Assembly: GCA_031308135.1 (NCBI GenBank)
Contig: JAHLJT010008756.1
Location: forward strand, 135,176,949 to 135,240,948
From: Acheta domesticus
Taxonomy: Eukaryota > Arthropoda > Insecta > Orthoptera > Gryllidae
Direction: 5' to 3'
Length of the DNA stretch: 64,000 nt
The position numbers were made by a program, and so were the translations under genes. The notes beneath the pieces are model-generated. The model did not search any database. It had not been told where the DNA came from and worked only from the letters and a program-made list of their open reading frames with translations. Position 1 is the first letter of the stretch. Each line of letters starts with the position of its first letter. Shown in pieces: positions 23,131 to 33,145 of this stretch.

Positions 23131-24765
23131 TTCTTATGGCGCCATTCCATGGATTGCCGTAATACTACCGTACTGGCTGACGAATGCAATTATTTCATGA
23201 ATTCGATAAAACAATCAAATGCAACAGGCATTTATTAATTTCCCATTCAACTATAGTAGCTCAAATATTTCACTCGCCTTCTCAGCTCGGAGGGAAACCA
23301 GAATAATCTCTTCCTTTTCCCTGCCAAACAGCGTTGGCAGGTCCTGCAGCCCAACATTTCTCCTTCGTAATCTACATTCAATACATGTAAACAACTTACA
23401 GCAGCAAATGCCGCTCGCAAACGAAATGCAGCCATAAAAGGTTACTTATATAGTGGGATTGCACCTGGATAACACATTATGTAGTGGGTGGAATTGCTCT
23501 CGTGGATGAAATCAGTGGTATAAGAATCATAAGCTGTGCCACTGACTAGCAAATTATCGAAGTAGAGTTTCAAATTACGCATGTGCCTTAAAATAGATGC
23601 CGCCACATGGTAATGGACGATGGCGCATTCTCTAGCCCGTTCTGTCAAAACAGCTTTCCTCTCCTTTTATGTATACCTCCATGTTTTATAAAGTTTTCAT
23701 TGAATACTTGTGATATTGTTTTGTTTTTTTTGCGAGGACGAATAGTTGAATTGTTGCTTCCGAAACAAGCTTGCTTTATTAATGTAATGAAATGTTATAT
23801 TTTTACGGTGTATGAAATTATTGGAGATTCATCAAAAGTGATTTTGATGGGGAATAACGTTTGTATAAAATAATGCCTTGTACTGGAATGGAAAGGTCGG
23901 TATTACATGCTAACTTTGTATTTTTCATAATTATTTGCACTCTTTCATGTTCCAGAATTTCTAATTTTTTGTGTTTTTTCTGTGTGGCGTGTTCCAATGC
24001 AACGTGTGTTGCTGTACCTGCCAGAAGAGGCCCAAGGAATGGAAGTCCTCGTGACAGCCACAGGCCGGTTTGCGTCTGGCACCTCTGTGGCTTGCTGCTT
24101 TGGACAATCCCCGTGGCACAAGGAATAATGTGGACGTGGAACCCCTTTGATACAGTTGAGTCATCGTATTTCTTTAATTTCCGTGTAGAAAACACGTTTA
24201 TGCGGATAAAGGGGCAAATGACGTACTTGGTTTTCTCATTTGTAATTTTGGAGATATTGTCACACAGAAAAGTACATACTACGTAATATATTTTTGCCAA
24301 CATCCTTAAGTTTTTTAAGAATGGAATTCAATGATATAGTTATTTTTAATGTTTATTTTTTTTAATGGCGCTGCACATAGGCATGTGCAGAGAAGGGGGA
24401 GTGGCCAACCTGAACATTTTGAAGAGGGGCTCCGAAGCCTCTGGTAATAAAATATCTTATTTCCATAAACGTGTTAAATATCTAATAAATATAGCTGAAA
24501 ACGTATGTCCTAATGTACATGTATGCGTTATATTTAATGTGCGTTTAAGATAATAACTTCAATTTATATTTCATTAAAGTATTGCAGAAATTTCTGACAG
24601 TATATTACTAGCTTGTTGGAGCTGCTTCTCTTTTCTGGTGGCTTTCGCAAAACTTTATTTCCAATTAACTTCCAGCAATTCTCAAGCGGTTTCAGGTCCG
24701 AGCTGTTTCCTGGCCGGTCCAGTTTTTATTTGATGTTTTTTTCAGAAACACTTTCAGCGTTTCAG
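23131..24765. other. Intergenic, nothing recognised
   Basis: Mixed-composition DNA. Several ORFs of 60-160 codons occur on both strands over 23818-24303 but overlap one another, lack codon bias and have no recognisable motif. I call none of them. Confidence 0.45.
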
Positions 24766-24769
24766 ATCA

Positions 24770-24841
24770 GTGGCAGTGTGCTAACAAAAGGAACACGGAC
24801 CGCGAACGATCTTTCCTTCCTCTTCCTTGTCCTATCCTCTC

Positions 24842-24889
<48 letters not shown>

Positions 24890-25095
24890 CATGCATTACA
24901 CTACCACACATGCCGGGAGACCGGTCGGGTGCTTGGAGCTTGTCCCGATGGGGGCGGAGCAACGCTGGTGGGAGATACCTGGTTGGGGAAACCCGCTAGT
25001 GGACGGTAGGTCGGCGCTGAATGTCTCCATCCGGCGGGGAAAAGATCACCGCAACTTCCCGATGAAAAGCAAGCACGTAAATAATGACCTGAGTA
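24770..25095 (+). mobile_element. SINE family 1, copy 1 (body only)
   Basis: It shares the body of the copy at 35220: CACGGACCGCG followed by CGATCTTTCCTTCCTCTTCC, then GCCGGGAGACCGGTCGG, GGAGATACCTGGTTGGGGAA and GACGGTAGGTCGGCG. A CA microsatellite sits in the middle. The tRNA-like head is missing or too decayed to see. Confidence 0.6.
24847..24886 (+). repeat. CA microsatellite
   Basis: A run of about 20 perfect AC/CA units inside SINE family 1 copy 1. The same spot is short and non-repetitive in other copies, so the expansion happened after insertion. Confidence 0.9.
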
Positions 25096-25527
25096 GTTGA
25101 CGCGCTTGACCCATCATTATTAATGTTTTATTAATTATTTGTACATGTACATTTGTTAACATGCACCGCAATTGCGGTGGACTTTGGCAAGGAGTTTGTG
25201 CGGGTCCTTGAGTACTGCTCCTACCCTCGCACAAACTCCTGCCTTACAATTCTGATTTCCTTTAACTTAAGTTTTCTGAAATTATTTATTTATTTATTTA
25301 TATAATTCTCTCATTTAGCTTTCTTACAACAGCGAGCGCTATTTGTTGATCATGTCTATAGCGGAGACTTGTGATTGCGCTCATATTTATTATGTAGATA
25401 ATAAAGATTGAAGAAAGTAAGGTCATTAATCAAAACATAATAGTGACACATAACTGATTATACAATTGGACAAAAAAAAGTCTTGACCCATCAGCGAGCG
25501 ATGTGTGTGTGTGCGCGCGGTGCGCAG
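25096..25527. other. Intergenic or intron DNA before gene 2 exon A
   Basis: AT-rich sequence with a short inverted pair (GGACTTTGGCAAGGAGTTTG and CACAAACTCCTGCC near 25180 and 25235). Just before exon A it ends in GTGTGTGTGTGCGCGCGGTGCGCAG, here given as a TG/CG run and the acceptor. No upstream exon or promoter of gene 2 is recognisable. Confidence 0.4.
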
Positions 25528-25614
25528 GGCGGCGCGGGGCCGGAGGGCGCCGGGGTCGCCGCGCGCCGCCTGCCGGCCGCTCCCCTCAGCGACGACCTCT
25601 GGGCGCCTCTTCGG
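25528..25614 (+). CDS. Gene 2 exon A
   Basis: Acceptor gtgcgcag|, donor CTTCGG|gtaagc. The chosen frame has 29 codons, phase 0 at both ends, and contains APLSDDLWAPLR. Other frames give only Arg/Gly-rich text. It is the first GC island of the series. Exon B needs two carried bases, which A does not supply, unless B has one G too many. Confidence 0.55.
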
Positions 25615-25709
25615 GTAAGCGCGCTCGCGTCCACTCCCACGACGACCACACAGCGCTGTTCTCAGTGTAATTGGTGGTGATGCTGGTACCTTTTTTCAAT
25701 AAAGAATAG

Positions 25710-26223
25710 AAGACGGATGTTGTAAGGCTAAAGATCTTTTCGATAGCTTGGCTGTCATCCTCAGAGCTATCTGAAAAATACATAAAAAAAATTGAAAAGA
25801 AGTTTGTATAAACTATTTACAAAAATAGTTTTAGTATAAAATTGTTGGTGCCAGATGCGTAAGCAAACTGGTTTCCGCCCAGACGCTGCAAGGTAACGAT
25901 CCAGTTTGCTTACTCATCTGGCACCAGCAATTTTGTACTAAAACTATTTTTGTAAATAATTTATACAACCTTCTTTTCAACATTTTTTATGTAGTCCAGG
26001 CTATCCGGAATGAGTCGCGTCGTCGATTTGGTGGCTAACGTTTCGGCCAACATATTGTGGCCTTCCTCAGAGCGACGACGCGGCTCATCCCGAATAGTCT
26101 GGACCTCATGAATTCCGGCCGCGGAAGCTTACGCAATCATTTTTTTTATGTACTTTTCAGATAGCTCTGAGGATGATAGCCAAGGTATCGAAAAGATCTT
26201 TAGCCTTACAACATCCGTCTTTC
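25710..26223. repeat. Nested fold-back repeat
   Basis: The outer arms 25710-25790 and 26143-26223 are inverted copies (AAGATCTTTTCGATAGCTTG against AAGGTATCGAAAAGATCTTT). Inside lie two further hairpins. One has arms around GGTGCCAGATGCGTAAGCAA and TTGCTTACTCATCTGGCACC (25782-25992). The other has arms around GAATGAGTCGCGTCGTCG and CGACGACGCGGCTCATCC (25996-26095). No ORF. It fills most of the first 600 bases after exon A. Confidence 0.75.
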
Positions 26224-26347
26224 ATTCTTTACATCACTATTCATCGCAAAATTGTTATTTATGCAACCAAGGGCGTTACAAAGGTTCTAGTGATCTAGCG
26301 CCGACTGAAAACACAAGGGCCTTTGGCTCGAGGGACAAAATCTCTTC

Positions 26348-27176
26348 CATTGGCGCATCCAGGGGGAGAGCATGCCCCCCAAAAGGCCTATGGTTTTCGT
26401 TTACCTTGTTTTATTTTGCAAAATTTATTTATTTATTTGTGTTCGAATTATGTAGTTACTCAGGCGCGGCTCGTCATTAAAGGCTGTAAGGGGGAGCCTC
26501 TCCTAGAGAAATCGCCCTCGAAAAGAAATGTACAAATGTGTTTAAACATGTATTTATGTATTAATAATGGATTTCTGAGTTGTCTTATGTAACAATCATA
26601 TCAAACTTTTTCTATGTCGGTTCGTTGACGGCCGTCCGTAACGCATTTGAAGCTGTTGACAGGGAAGAGAGAAGCGGTAGGCTCCCACTTCATTCCGCCA
26701 TAAGGCCTGTGTAAAACGAGGAGGCATGACGTCATGCATTCACTGCACAGGCTCACCGGCGGACGAAAGGCTGCCGCGAGGCAGCCTTCGAGGGTGGGGG
26801 GGTCTAGGGTCAGAAGAAGGGCGTGCTCACCAGATGGCATTACTATGCAGTTCAGTGATTATACAGCATTGCGCTTCAACTAGTTTTCCCGATATGCGGT
26901 AGGAGCGCTACTCCCTTAAGTCTGTATCAGATTTATTATTAATAGAAATACAATACAGGCAATGCAATGCACTGTAATGTAATGTAATGCAATGCAATGC
27001 AATACAATGCATTTGCAGCCTTCCCCGTTTATAAAACCACGAGCCGCGACTGTAGTTACTTAAACAGTAATATTCTATAGTATCATGTCTACAGTACTAC
27101 ATGTTTATTATGTAACAAAAATCTACAATAACCCCCCCCCCCAATGATCGGCTGGATACACCCTTGCCTCCAGCCG
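26348..27176 (+). mobile_element. hAT-like MITE, interrupted copy
   Basis: It aligns with 14306-14567 on both sides of an insertion. The left part has GGCGCATCCAGGGGGAG and TTTTATTTTGCAAAATTTAT. The right part has CAAAAATCTACAATAACCCC, a poly-C run, and ends GGATACACCCTTG. Removing the element at 26461-27052 and one target copy restores the family sequence. Confidence 0.7.
26461..27052. mobile_element. hAT-like element nested in the MITE, 8-bp target duplication
   Basis: The ends are CAGGCGCGGCTCGTCATTAA and the inverse-like AAAACCACGAGCCGCGACTG. Exact copies of TAGTTACT lie at 26453-26460 and 27053-27060, the 8-bp duplication expected of hAT elements. Length 592 bp with no transposase. An imperfect AATGC microsatellite sits near 26960-27010. 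Confidence 0.8.
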
Positions 27177-27736
27177 AGCACCGCCTGAGACGGCGCAAGC
27201 TCTACGTTCCCGACATGTCTCTTGACATTTGTCATGTAGTTTAGTTTAGTATGTACTTATGTGTGTGTGTGTGTGTAAAGGTAGAAGAGGGAACTAAGAT
27301 AAGGAAGGCAAAATAGCGCTCGGAAGGTAGAGAAGATGCCTAAAAAGATGCTGTTACTGCTCCAGCTTTCTCATGCTTTTGATTATAGGAATACGAAAAA
27401 TTAGCGATCAGAGCAGCTGTGCGCGAGAATTGTGGCTGAATTGGACATTTCATAGCTCCCTGTAGCACGTGTCGGCCGGGATGGTGGACTCCTTTCGAGC
27501 CGTTCTGGACCTTTGGGGTCACGTGTTTTCCTTCAGCTAAGTTCCAACCAAGCTTCAACCAAGTTCATTAAGTTCTGGCTTCGCTTGTCTTGGACGTCGC
27601 CCGTTTCGCTCACGCTCTCTCTCTCTGTCTCTCTGTGTGACTGTCTTTCTCTGTATGTCTCCGTGTGTCTCTGTCTGTCTCTGACTGTTTGTCTCTCTCT
27701 CTGCGCGTCGCCCGCCTTCCTAATTGACGCGAAGTA
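27177..27736. other. Intron A-B, middle part
   Basis: Includes a GT run near 27258 and a CT/GT-rich simple repeat at 27612-27705 (CTCTCTCTGTCTCTCTGTGT and similar). I see nothing else. Confidence 0.55.
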
Positions 27737-27962
27737 TATAATGCGATTTTTATAAAGCTGCGCCTCGAAGCCCGTCTTCACAGTGGCAGTATGTCTGTGC
27801 ATTTCGCGTCTTTCTCCGTCATGTCGCTAGATGTCCCTTAATCAACCGATGCTTGATACGGTCGCGATCATCCGACATCTAGCGGCGCGACCGAAATGCA
27901 GTGGCAATGCCACAGTGGAGGCGGGCCTTGAGGCGCAGCTGTATAAAACCCGCACCATAGTG
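27737..27962. mobile_element. MITE family A, copy 3 (different interior)
   Basis: The left end TATAATGCGATTTTTATAAA and inner arm AGCTGCGCCTCGAAGCCCG are inverted at the right end (CGGGCCTTGAGGCGCAGCTG, TATAAAACCCGCACCATA). The interior contains CGCTAGATGTCCC and its inverse. A relative of this interior is in the copy at 52221-52479. Confidence 0.65.
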
Positions 27963-28099
27963 TTGCTTGTGTTGCAAATACGCTGTCGGGCCCGGAACCT
28001 TTGGAGATCTCGGTGAGTGCCGCTGCGAGAGCAGTGCGTGCTGGGCCGGTGGGACGAGGGGGGGGCATAAGCGAAGTGCGTGTGTGTGTGTGTGCGCAG

Positions 28100-28199
28100 G
28101 GGCCCGTCGCCGTCGCCGGGTCCTGGTCCGGGGCAGGCGCCGGTGGGCGACGCGTCGCTGGCCAACGCGTCGGCGGCGGCGGAGGCAGATCCCCTCGAG
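28100..28199 (+). CDS. Gene 2 exon B
   Basis: The acceptor is a TG run then cgcag|, and the donor is CTCGAG|gtgcgc. After one leading G the frame reads GPSPSPGPGPGQAPVGDASL, then ANASAAAEADPLE, ending in phase 0. The leading G does not fit exon A's phase 0 end. The boundary lies in a GGGG run (28099-28102), so one surplus G would fix it. A strong unused donor (CTCG|GTGAGT) lies at 28012/28013. Confidence 0.6.
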
Positions 28200-29775
28200 G
28201 TGCGCCACCCACGCCCTTGCTCTCTTGAGGCCTCGCTGCCCAGGCTACAAGCAATTTTCAAGTCTGCAACATCGGAGATAAGCTATTACTTTATTGCTAT
28301 AGGAAAATAATGATTACTTCTTGAACGATGGATATAGAAGATTTTTTGACGAGACCAAAAGGTCCAAGCAAAAAAGCAATCAAGTTAGTTCGTACAACAA
28401 CCAATCATTTTCTTCACAAAATTATTTTCTACGATCGTATAAAAATTGGTTCTGTAACGAATCTACGTTGATTATTAGGCAAAGGGTTTTAAGGTGCGGC
28501 ACCTTTTCAAAAATATGTTTTCATACAGATAGTTTAATAATTGTATTTGGGACATGAAATGAAGCGAAATAATCACAATGTCCTGAACCTTTTTGCATCT
28601 TTTCGTGAGATTAATACATTTTTCTACCTTTTCCTTCCTTTTTTTTATGCTTAAGCACCTTTTTCTCGACTCTTTTCCGCGTTTTTAAACCATTGGGCAG
28701 AAAAAGTGCATTTTTTCTCATTCTGAACAGGTTTCCGAAATCACATTTAATCAGAAGTTAGCAATATTAAATATTAAAATATATTTTACGTAAACCACCA
28801 GTAATTTATAGCCCAGTATCAATGGTCAATCTGCAGCTGTAAAGTCAATTTTAAATTTCACTTTTGTTGCTGCAACAGTTTAACCCTTTCCCGCTGGATT
28901 TAAAGTTGTGCCCTGACAGGCAAATCAGGACATTTAAACGGGTGTGCAGACATTAAGTTGTCTTTGACCTGAGGAAAACGTGTATCGTTGCCATCGTGTC
29001 GCCGTTAGTACTAAGGGAGCACTAGCAACGCTTGTGGATTTGAAGGGAAAATGAAAGAGGAGTCAGGGGAAGTTGCCTGTCAGTTGGAGTCAGGGGAAGA
29101 GCACCGAGGTTTCCCCCCCGGGCAAGTTCTTGTGCGGGCACAGTTTGACGCGCCTGCGAAGTACGTTCTACTATGCCAGAAAATTAAGTTGGCAGCACTG
29201 GCAATTGTTCAACGGCTTTCTATCTACTACAGTGTTGAAGACACATTTGAAGACTTGAACTGTCGTCCGCCTTGATAGAAATTTCTAAAAAGATTATCTT
29301 TAAAATAATGAGCTTTAATAATGTTAATCTTCAGCTGACCTCCTTTATTAGGGTGGCCATCTTTAAATCAACAATTGCGTTAATGTACTAAGGAAAAATC
29401 GAATTAATTTTTACGAAAATAATTATAATTTTTTTTTGCTAATTTGACTCTGAGATTATTAGCTGAAGTGATGTTTTCAGACCTCAGTTTAGAGGAAAGC
29501 AATTCAAAAGGAGTGAATTCATAATTTTTTTAAACGAGTTTAATACTCTCTATCATCACAGTTTGCGTGCGTGGGGAGGTAAATTTGCCAGGGACGGTGT
29601 TTAAAAATTTATGATACATATGTAACTGAGTCAAAAAGTGAAAAAAATGTTTTGTATGAAAGAAAAAACAAATAGCGCACTTTTATAACACTGAATTAGT
29701 ATATAAAACCTTTTACTTTTGTCCTGCAATAATGTTTGATTTTCTGACTAAAAATTATTACGGAAGGGTTTATTT
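28200..29775. other. Intron B-C, first part
   Basis: AT-rich DNA. The ORF at 29051-29275 has no flanking splice pattern or recognisable content. No GC island is present that could supply the extra exon the phase problem might call for. Confidence 0.5.
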
Positions 29776-30003
29776 ATTTATTTATTTGTCAAAAAACAGT
29801 AAAAACTGTATATCACCTGTGGGGAAAGAGATTTATCTGCGCACATTTTCTTGAGGGCCAGAATAAAAAAAAAGAATTTAGAAAATAATTATTTTAGACA
29901 AATAAAAATATTTTTAAAATGTTTGTTCCCGAGTTATAGAAAATCAATTTCAACGGTAAATGAACTATAAGCAAAAGGAGTGCTCAACAAAACGTGCGCA
30001 CAG
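29776..30003 (-). repeat. Dispersed repeat C, copy 2 (inverted)
   Basis: Inverse of 19234-19490: it starts with TTTATTTATTTATTTG, then TCAAAAAACAGTAAAAACTG, CGCACATTTTCTTGAGGGCC and GTGCTCAACAAAACGTGCGC. Both ends match the first copy closely, which helps define the repeat's borders. Confidence 0.7.
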
Positions 30004-30682
30004 TGAAGCTACATTTACTTCTTCTTATACTTTTTCATTAAAAACATCGTAAAAGCGTAGAACAGAAAACATCAATGTTAAAAACATCGACTTTCATAAA
30101 TCGATGCTTGAACAAGGATGTTTTGAAAACATGGCTGACGCATGTACCCGAGTTGTGTTGGTCGTTCTATCTCTGCGGTGAGAGAACAGAGTGCGGTCCA
30201 AGTTCGCACTGCGTTGCTGCAACTGGATCGGGTAGAGAGACAGTCAAACACCACCTCCCGTTGACAGCCGTTTATTCCAAAATGAAGAGTACAGAAAGAT
30301 CCGGTTACAGCTTACAACTAATTGTGCCCACTTCTCACAGGGCACCTCAGTCTGTATACCCGCTTCCTGGCGGGTGACTGACTGCCACGTGCCGCCGGCA
30401 GGCGCCAAGCAATTCGCCTGAGGGGCGAGCGGCTCTTAAGCGGTTGTTCTCACTTTTGAGACAACTTCCTGAGTGACCTCACGCGTACACTTAAGCACAC
30501 GTGTCCAAGTGTCCACGTGTTTAAGTGGAGTGCCCAAGTGTTCATGTGTTTAAATGGACTGGCAGTTGCCCGAATACTGTATCTTATTTACAATTGATAC
30601 GTGTTTTCCGGGTGCTCGGGAATGCGGTACTTGGGCTGATGTTACAGAGCTGCGAGGCAATTGTGTGGGCTGTTGGTTGCAG
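30004..30682. other. Intron B-C, last part
   Basis: Mixed DNA with repeated ACACGTGTCCAAGTGTCCAC-like text at 30485-30550, a short degenerate tandem array. The acceptor at 30682 is ctgttggttgcag. Confidence 0.45.
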
Positions 30683-30891
30683 GAGGAGCGGGGGCTGTCG
30701 CTGCTGGGCCCCCCGCTCGTCCGCGTTCGCCGGCAGGCCCCGCCCGGAACCGTCGCCCTCGCCCTCGTCCACCTCGCCCCGCGGGGCGACCACGCCCCGC
30801 TCGTCGTCCCGCTCCTCGCCCCGCTCCACGCAGCCCGCCCGCCCGCGCTCGCCCGCGGCCGCGCCCGCTGCCCCGAAGGCCGCGGCCGACG
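30683..30891 (+). CDS. Gene 2 exon C: Ser/Pro-rich
   Basis: Acceptor ggttgcag|, donor GACG|gtcggt. The 3' part reads PEPSPSPSSTSPRGATTPRS, then SSRSSPRSTQPARPRSP and APKAAAD. It ends with one base that joins exon D in frame. The 5' end is best in the other frame (EERGLSLLG), in phase with exon B. The frames would join if one base were removed from the C run at 30709-30714. As it stands the exon needs two carried bases that B does not give. Confidence 0.55.
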
Positions 30892-30930
30892 GTCGGTGGC
30901 CCTCCACCCCGCACGCTGCGCGGGCGTCAC

Positions 30931-31520
30931 ACACTTCACTCATCGTCACAAAGGGCGTCAACAGATGTCACTGCACTGCGTCTGACCGGGAGGTCCTAGG
31001 GCTTCACTTCCAACAAAGACTCCCAGGGACCACCGCCTGTGTTAGCGCAAGGCGACAACGTTTGACTCTGCAGCGTTTCGTTAATTGCTCAAAATAACGA
31101 GGGCATTAATTGATGTCACTGCAGTGTCTCTGACCGGGAGGTCCCAGGGTTCTACTCTAACGCCGGCTGCATTTTCGACACTACTGCAGAGGTTTGTCGA
31201 ATTCAGCCGCTGTCTGGAGGAGCATTCTAGCGGCCAGGTGCTCCGATTGCTAGTTTTCCGTGGTTTCTCCGCATCAACATCATACGAATGCCAGACCAGT
31301 ATCCTAACAAACTGGGACATGGAGCGCACTGCTGATCTTTCCTTCTTCTTCATAGTCCTTTCCTGACCCCTTACACACAGACTTACACTAATATGCACTA
31401 CACTAGTCACACACTGTCGGGAGACCCGCAAGCCGATGCAGGTCAGCGCCGGATCTTATTTGCTATCGGAGGAAGATCACCGCCGCCTTCCCCAAGAAAA
31501 ACGCGCACTGCACTTACGGG
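30931..31520 (+). mobile_element. SINE family 1, copy 2 (with duplicated head)
   Basis: Two successive head-like segments contain GATGTCACTGCA and TCTGACCGGGAGGTCC(t/c)AGGG (near 30965 and 31110). They are followed by the body: CGAATTCAGCCGCTGTCTGG, GAGCATTCTAGCGGCCAGG, CGATTGCTAGTTTTCCGTGG and GTCGGGAGACCCGC. It is the same family as 35220-35790. Confidence 0.6.
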
Positions 31521-32180
31521 ACTAATCAAGTCACCTTACATTTCAATACACGATGCATACGAGCTGTAATTCTGAGACCGTGTAAGTAACCTTGGAACAA
31601 CTGGCCGCAAAGTAAGTAATATGGGCTTACCAGTTTTATTTTTTATATTCATTTACCTGAACACAAAGTAATAAAACGAAGCACTAAAAATTGTAACTCA
31701 AAGAACATTCATTTACGAAACTATTTTTTAACATTTGTCGATGCACGAGAACTATATTAAGTTGGTGTAATACACTCCTCGTGAGCCGGTTGCTTAACGA
31801 ACGTGAAGCAATCGGCGCTCTACCCCGAGAGCATGGCGGATAACATTATGTGCTCGAGAACGGAATGGCGTCATGCTTTACCTGCAACTTTTAGGACGAC
31901 ATAACGCTTCTCTGCGCATGACCAAATTCATCCTTGAGCTTGTCCAACGCAACGTTTCAAACGTATTTTACTAAAAAATACTTTTTTACTTCATTAAAAC
32001 ACGCTACTCCTTTGAAACGAAACTTAAAAGCCTTCGTTCCTGTCACAAAAAGTAAGGCATTAACTAACTAACTAGTTCTTCGCTTTCGTTCACTTATCTC
32101 GCGACGTCAGGGTCGATTCGTTACTATAAGAAATAATTCCCATTTAATATTTCTGAATGATTTTCTGAAATACTTCTGAA
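31521..32180. other. Intron C-D, middle part
   Basis: AT-rich DNA with nothing I can name. Confidence 0.45.
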
Positions 32181-32182
32181 AT

Positions 32183-32720
32183 ATTGATTGATTGATTGAT
32201 TGTTAGTAATTCCGGGCGCGTCAACTACTGCGGCTATTAGTCCCGTAATGTGTGTAGTGCGTGTTTTTTCATCGGGAAGTGGCAGTGATCTTTTCGCCGC
32301 TGGATGGTGTGATCTGGCTCCGACCTACCGTCGTCTACCGGGGTTTTCCCCCTCAACCAGGTATGTCCACCAGCGGGACACCACCCCAGACGGGACAAGC
32401 TCTAATTTCCCGGCATGTGTGATAGTGTTAGTGCATGTTAGTGTGAGTGTGTAAGAGGACAGGATAGGACAAGGAAGAGGAAGGAGAGATCGGGCGCGGT
32501 CCGTGGCCGTTTATTAGGGTAGTGCTCCGTAATTCTTCTAGTGTTGATCGGATAAACCACGAAACACTACCGATCAGAGCAGCCGGCCGCTAGGATTCTC
32601 CTCCAGACAACCTAGAATTGAAAATCTTACCGCTATTGGGACTAGAACCTAGGACCTCCCGATCAGAGGCACTGCAGTGACATCAGTTGATGCCCTGAGC
32701 CACCTCTCCCGGTCCGTTTC
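32183..32720 (-). mobile_element. SINE family 1, copy 3 (minus strand, near complete)
   Basis: Read on the minus strand, a tRNA-like head (GAGGTGGCTCAGGGCATC, then GGAGGTCCTAGGTTCTAG) is followed by the body and a tail of (AATC)n, seen here as ATTGATTGATTGATTG at 32183-32200. A sequence matching the gene-2 SINE bodies (GACGGTAGGTCGG, inverse) lies near 32320. It ends about 80 bases before exon D. Confidence 0.7.
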
Positions 32721-32797
32721 TCGGAGTTGGCGTTAAGAAGGGTACTCGGAATCTGTGAAGGCAATGCTCCATCTGCTCCGATAGGCGCCGGCTTCAG

Positions 32798-33145
32798 TGC
32801 CGGCCCCGGCGCCGCCCTCCGCGCCGCCGCCGCCGCCGCAGCTGCCGCCGCCGCCGCCGCCACCACCGGCACCGCCACCGTCGCCGCCGGCACCACCGCC
32901 CCCTCCACCGCCACCCGCGCTGCCGCCAGCGCCGCCTGTTCTGCCGCAGCAGGCGCCGGTACCAGCGCCGCCACAGGTCCCGCCCCCGCCGCCGCCGGCC
33001 CCGCCGCCGCCGCCCTCGCCGCCGCCGCCGCCTCAGCGCCCAGCCGCCTTCAACGTCATGTCCTCCGTGCTGCGCCTGGACATGGAGGCGGGCGCGGGCG
33101 CGGCCCGCCCGCCGCTGGCGCCGCACACCCCGGCCGCGTGGAGCG
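32798..33145 (+). CDS. Gene 2 exon D: long poly-proline exon
   Basis: Acceptor gcttcag|, donor AGCG|gtaggc. TG completes Val with exon C. About 80 residues of Pro with Ala, Ser, Gln and Val follow, then FNVMSSVLRLDMEAGAG and HTPAAWS. Proline runs of this kind bind SH3, WW or profilin domains, as in formin FH1 regions, but no FH2 domain follows. The alanine-rich reading in another frame is a shadow. Phase fits on both sides. Confidence 0.7.

Noticed and set aside
23818..24303. Overlapping ORFs of 161 and 141 codons on opposite strands
   Set aside because: No codon bias, motif or splice context.
27961..28012. Exon ending at a strong CTCG|GTGAGT donor
   Set aside because: A 51-base candidate from the ccatag acceptor does not have the 2 mod 3 length needed between exons A and B, and its start lies in a MITE end.
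29051..29275. 74-codon ORF as the missing exon between B and C
   Set aside because: It has its own start and stop but no fitting splice sites, and its base composition is unlike the other exons.
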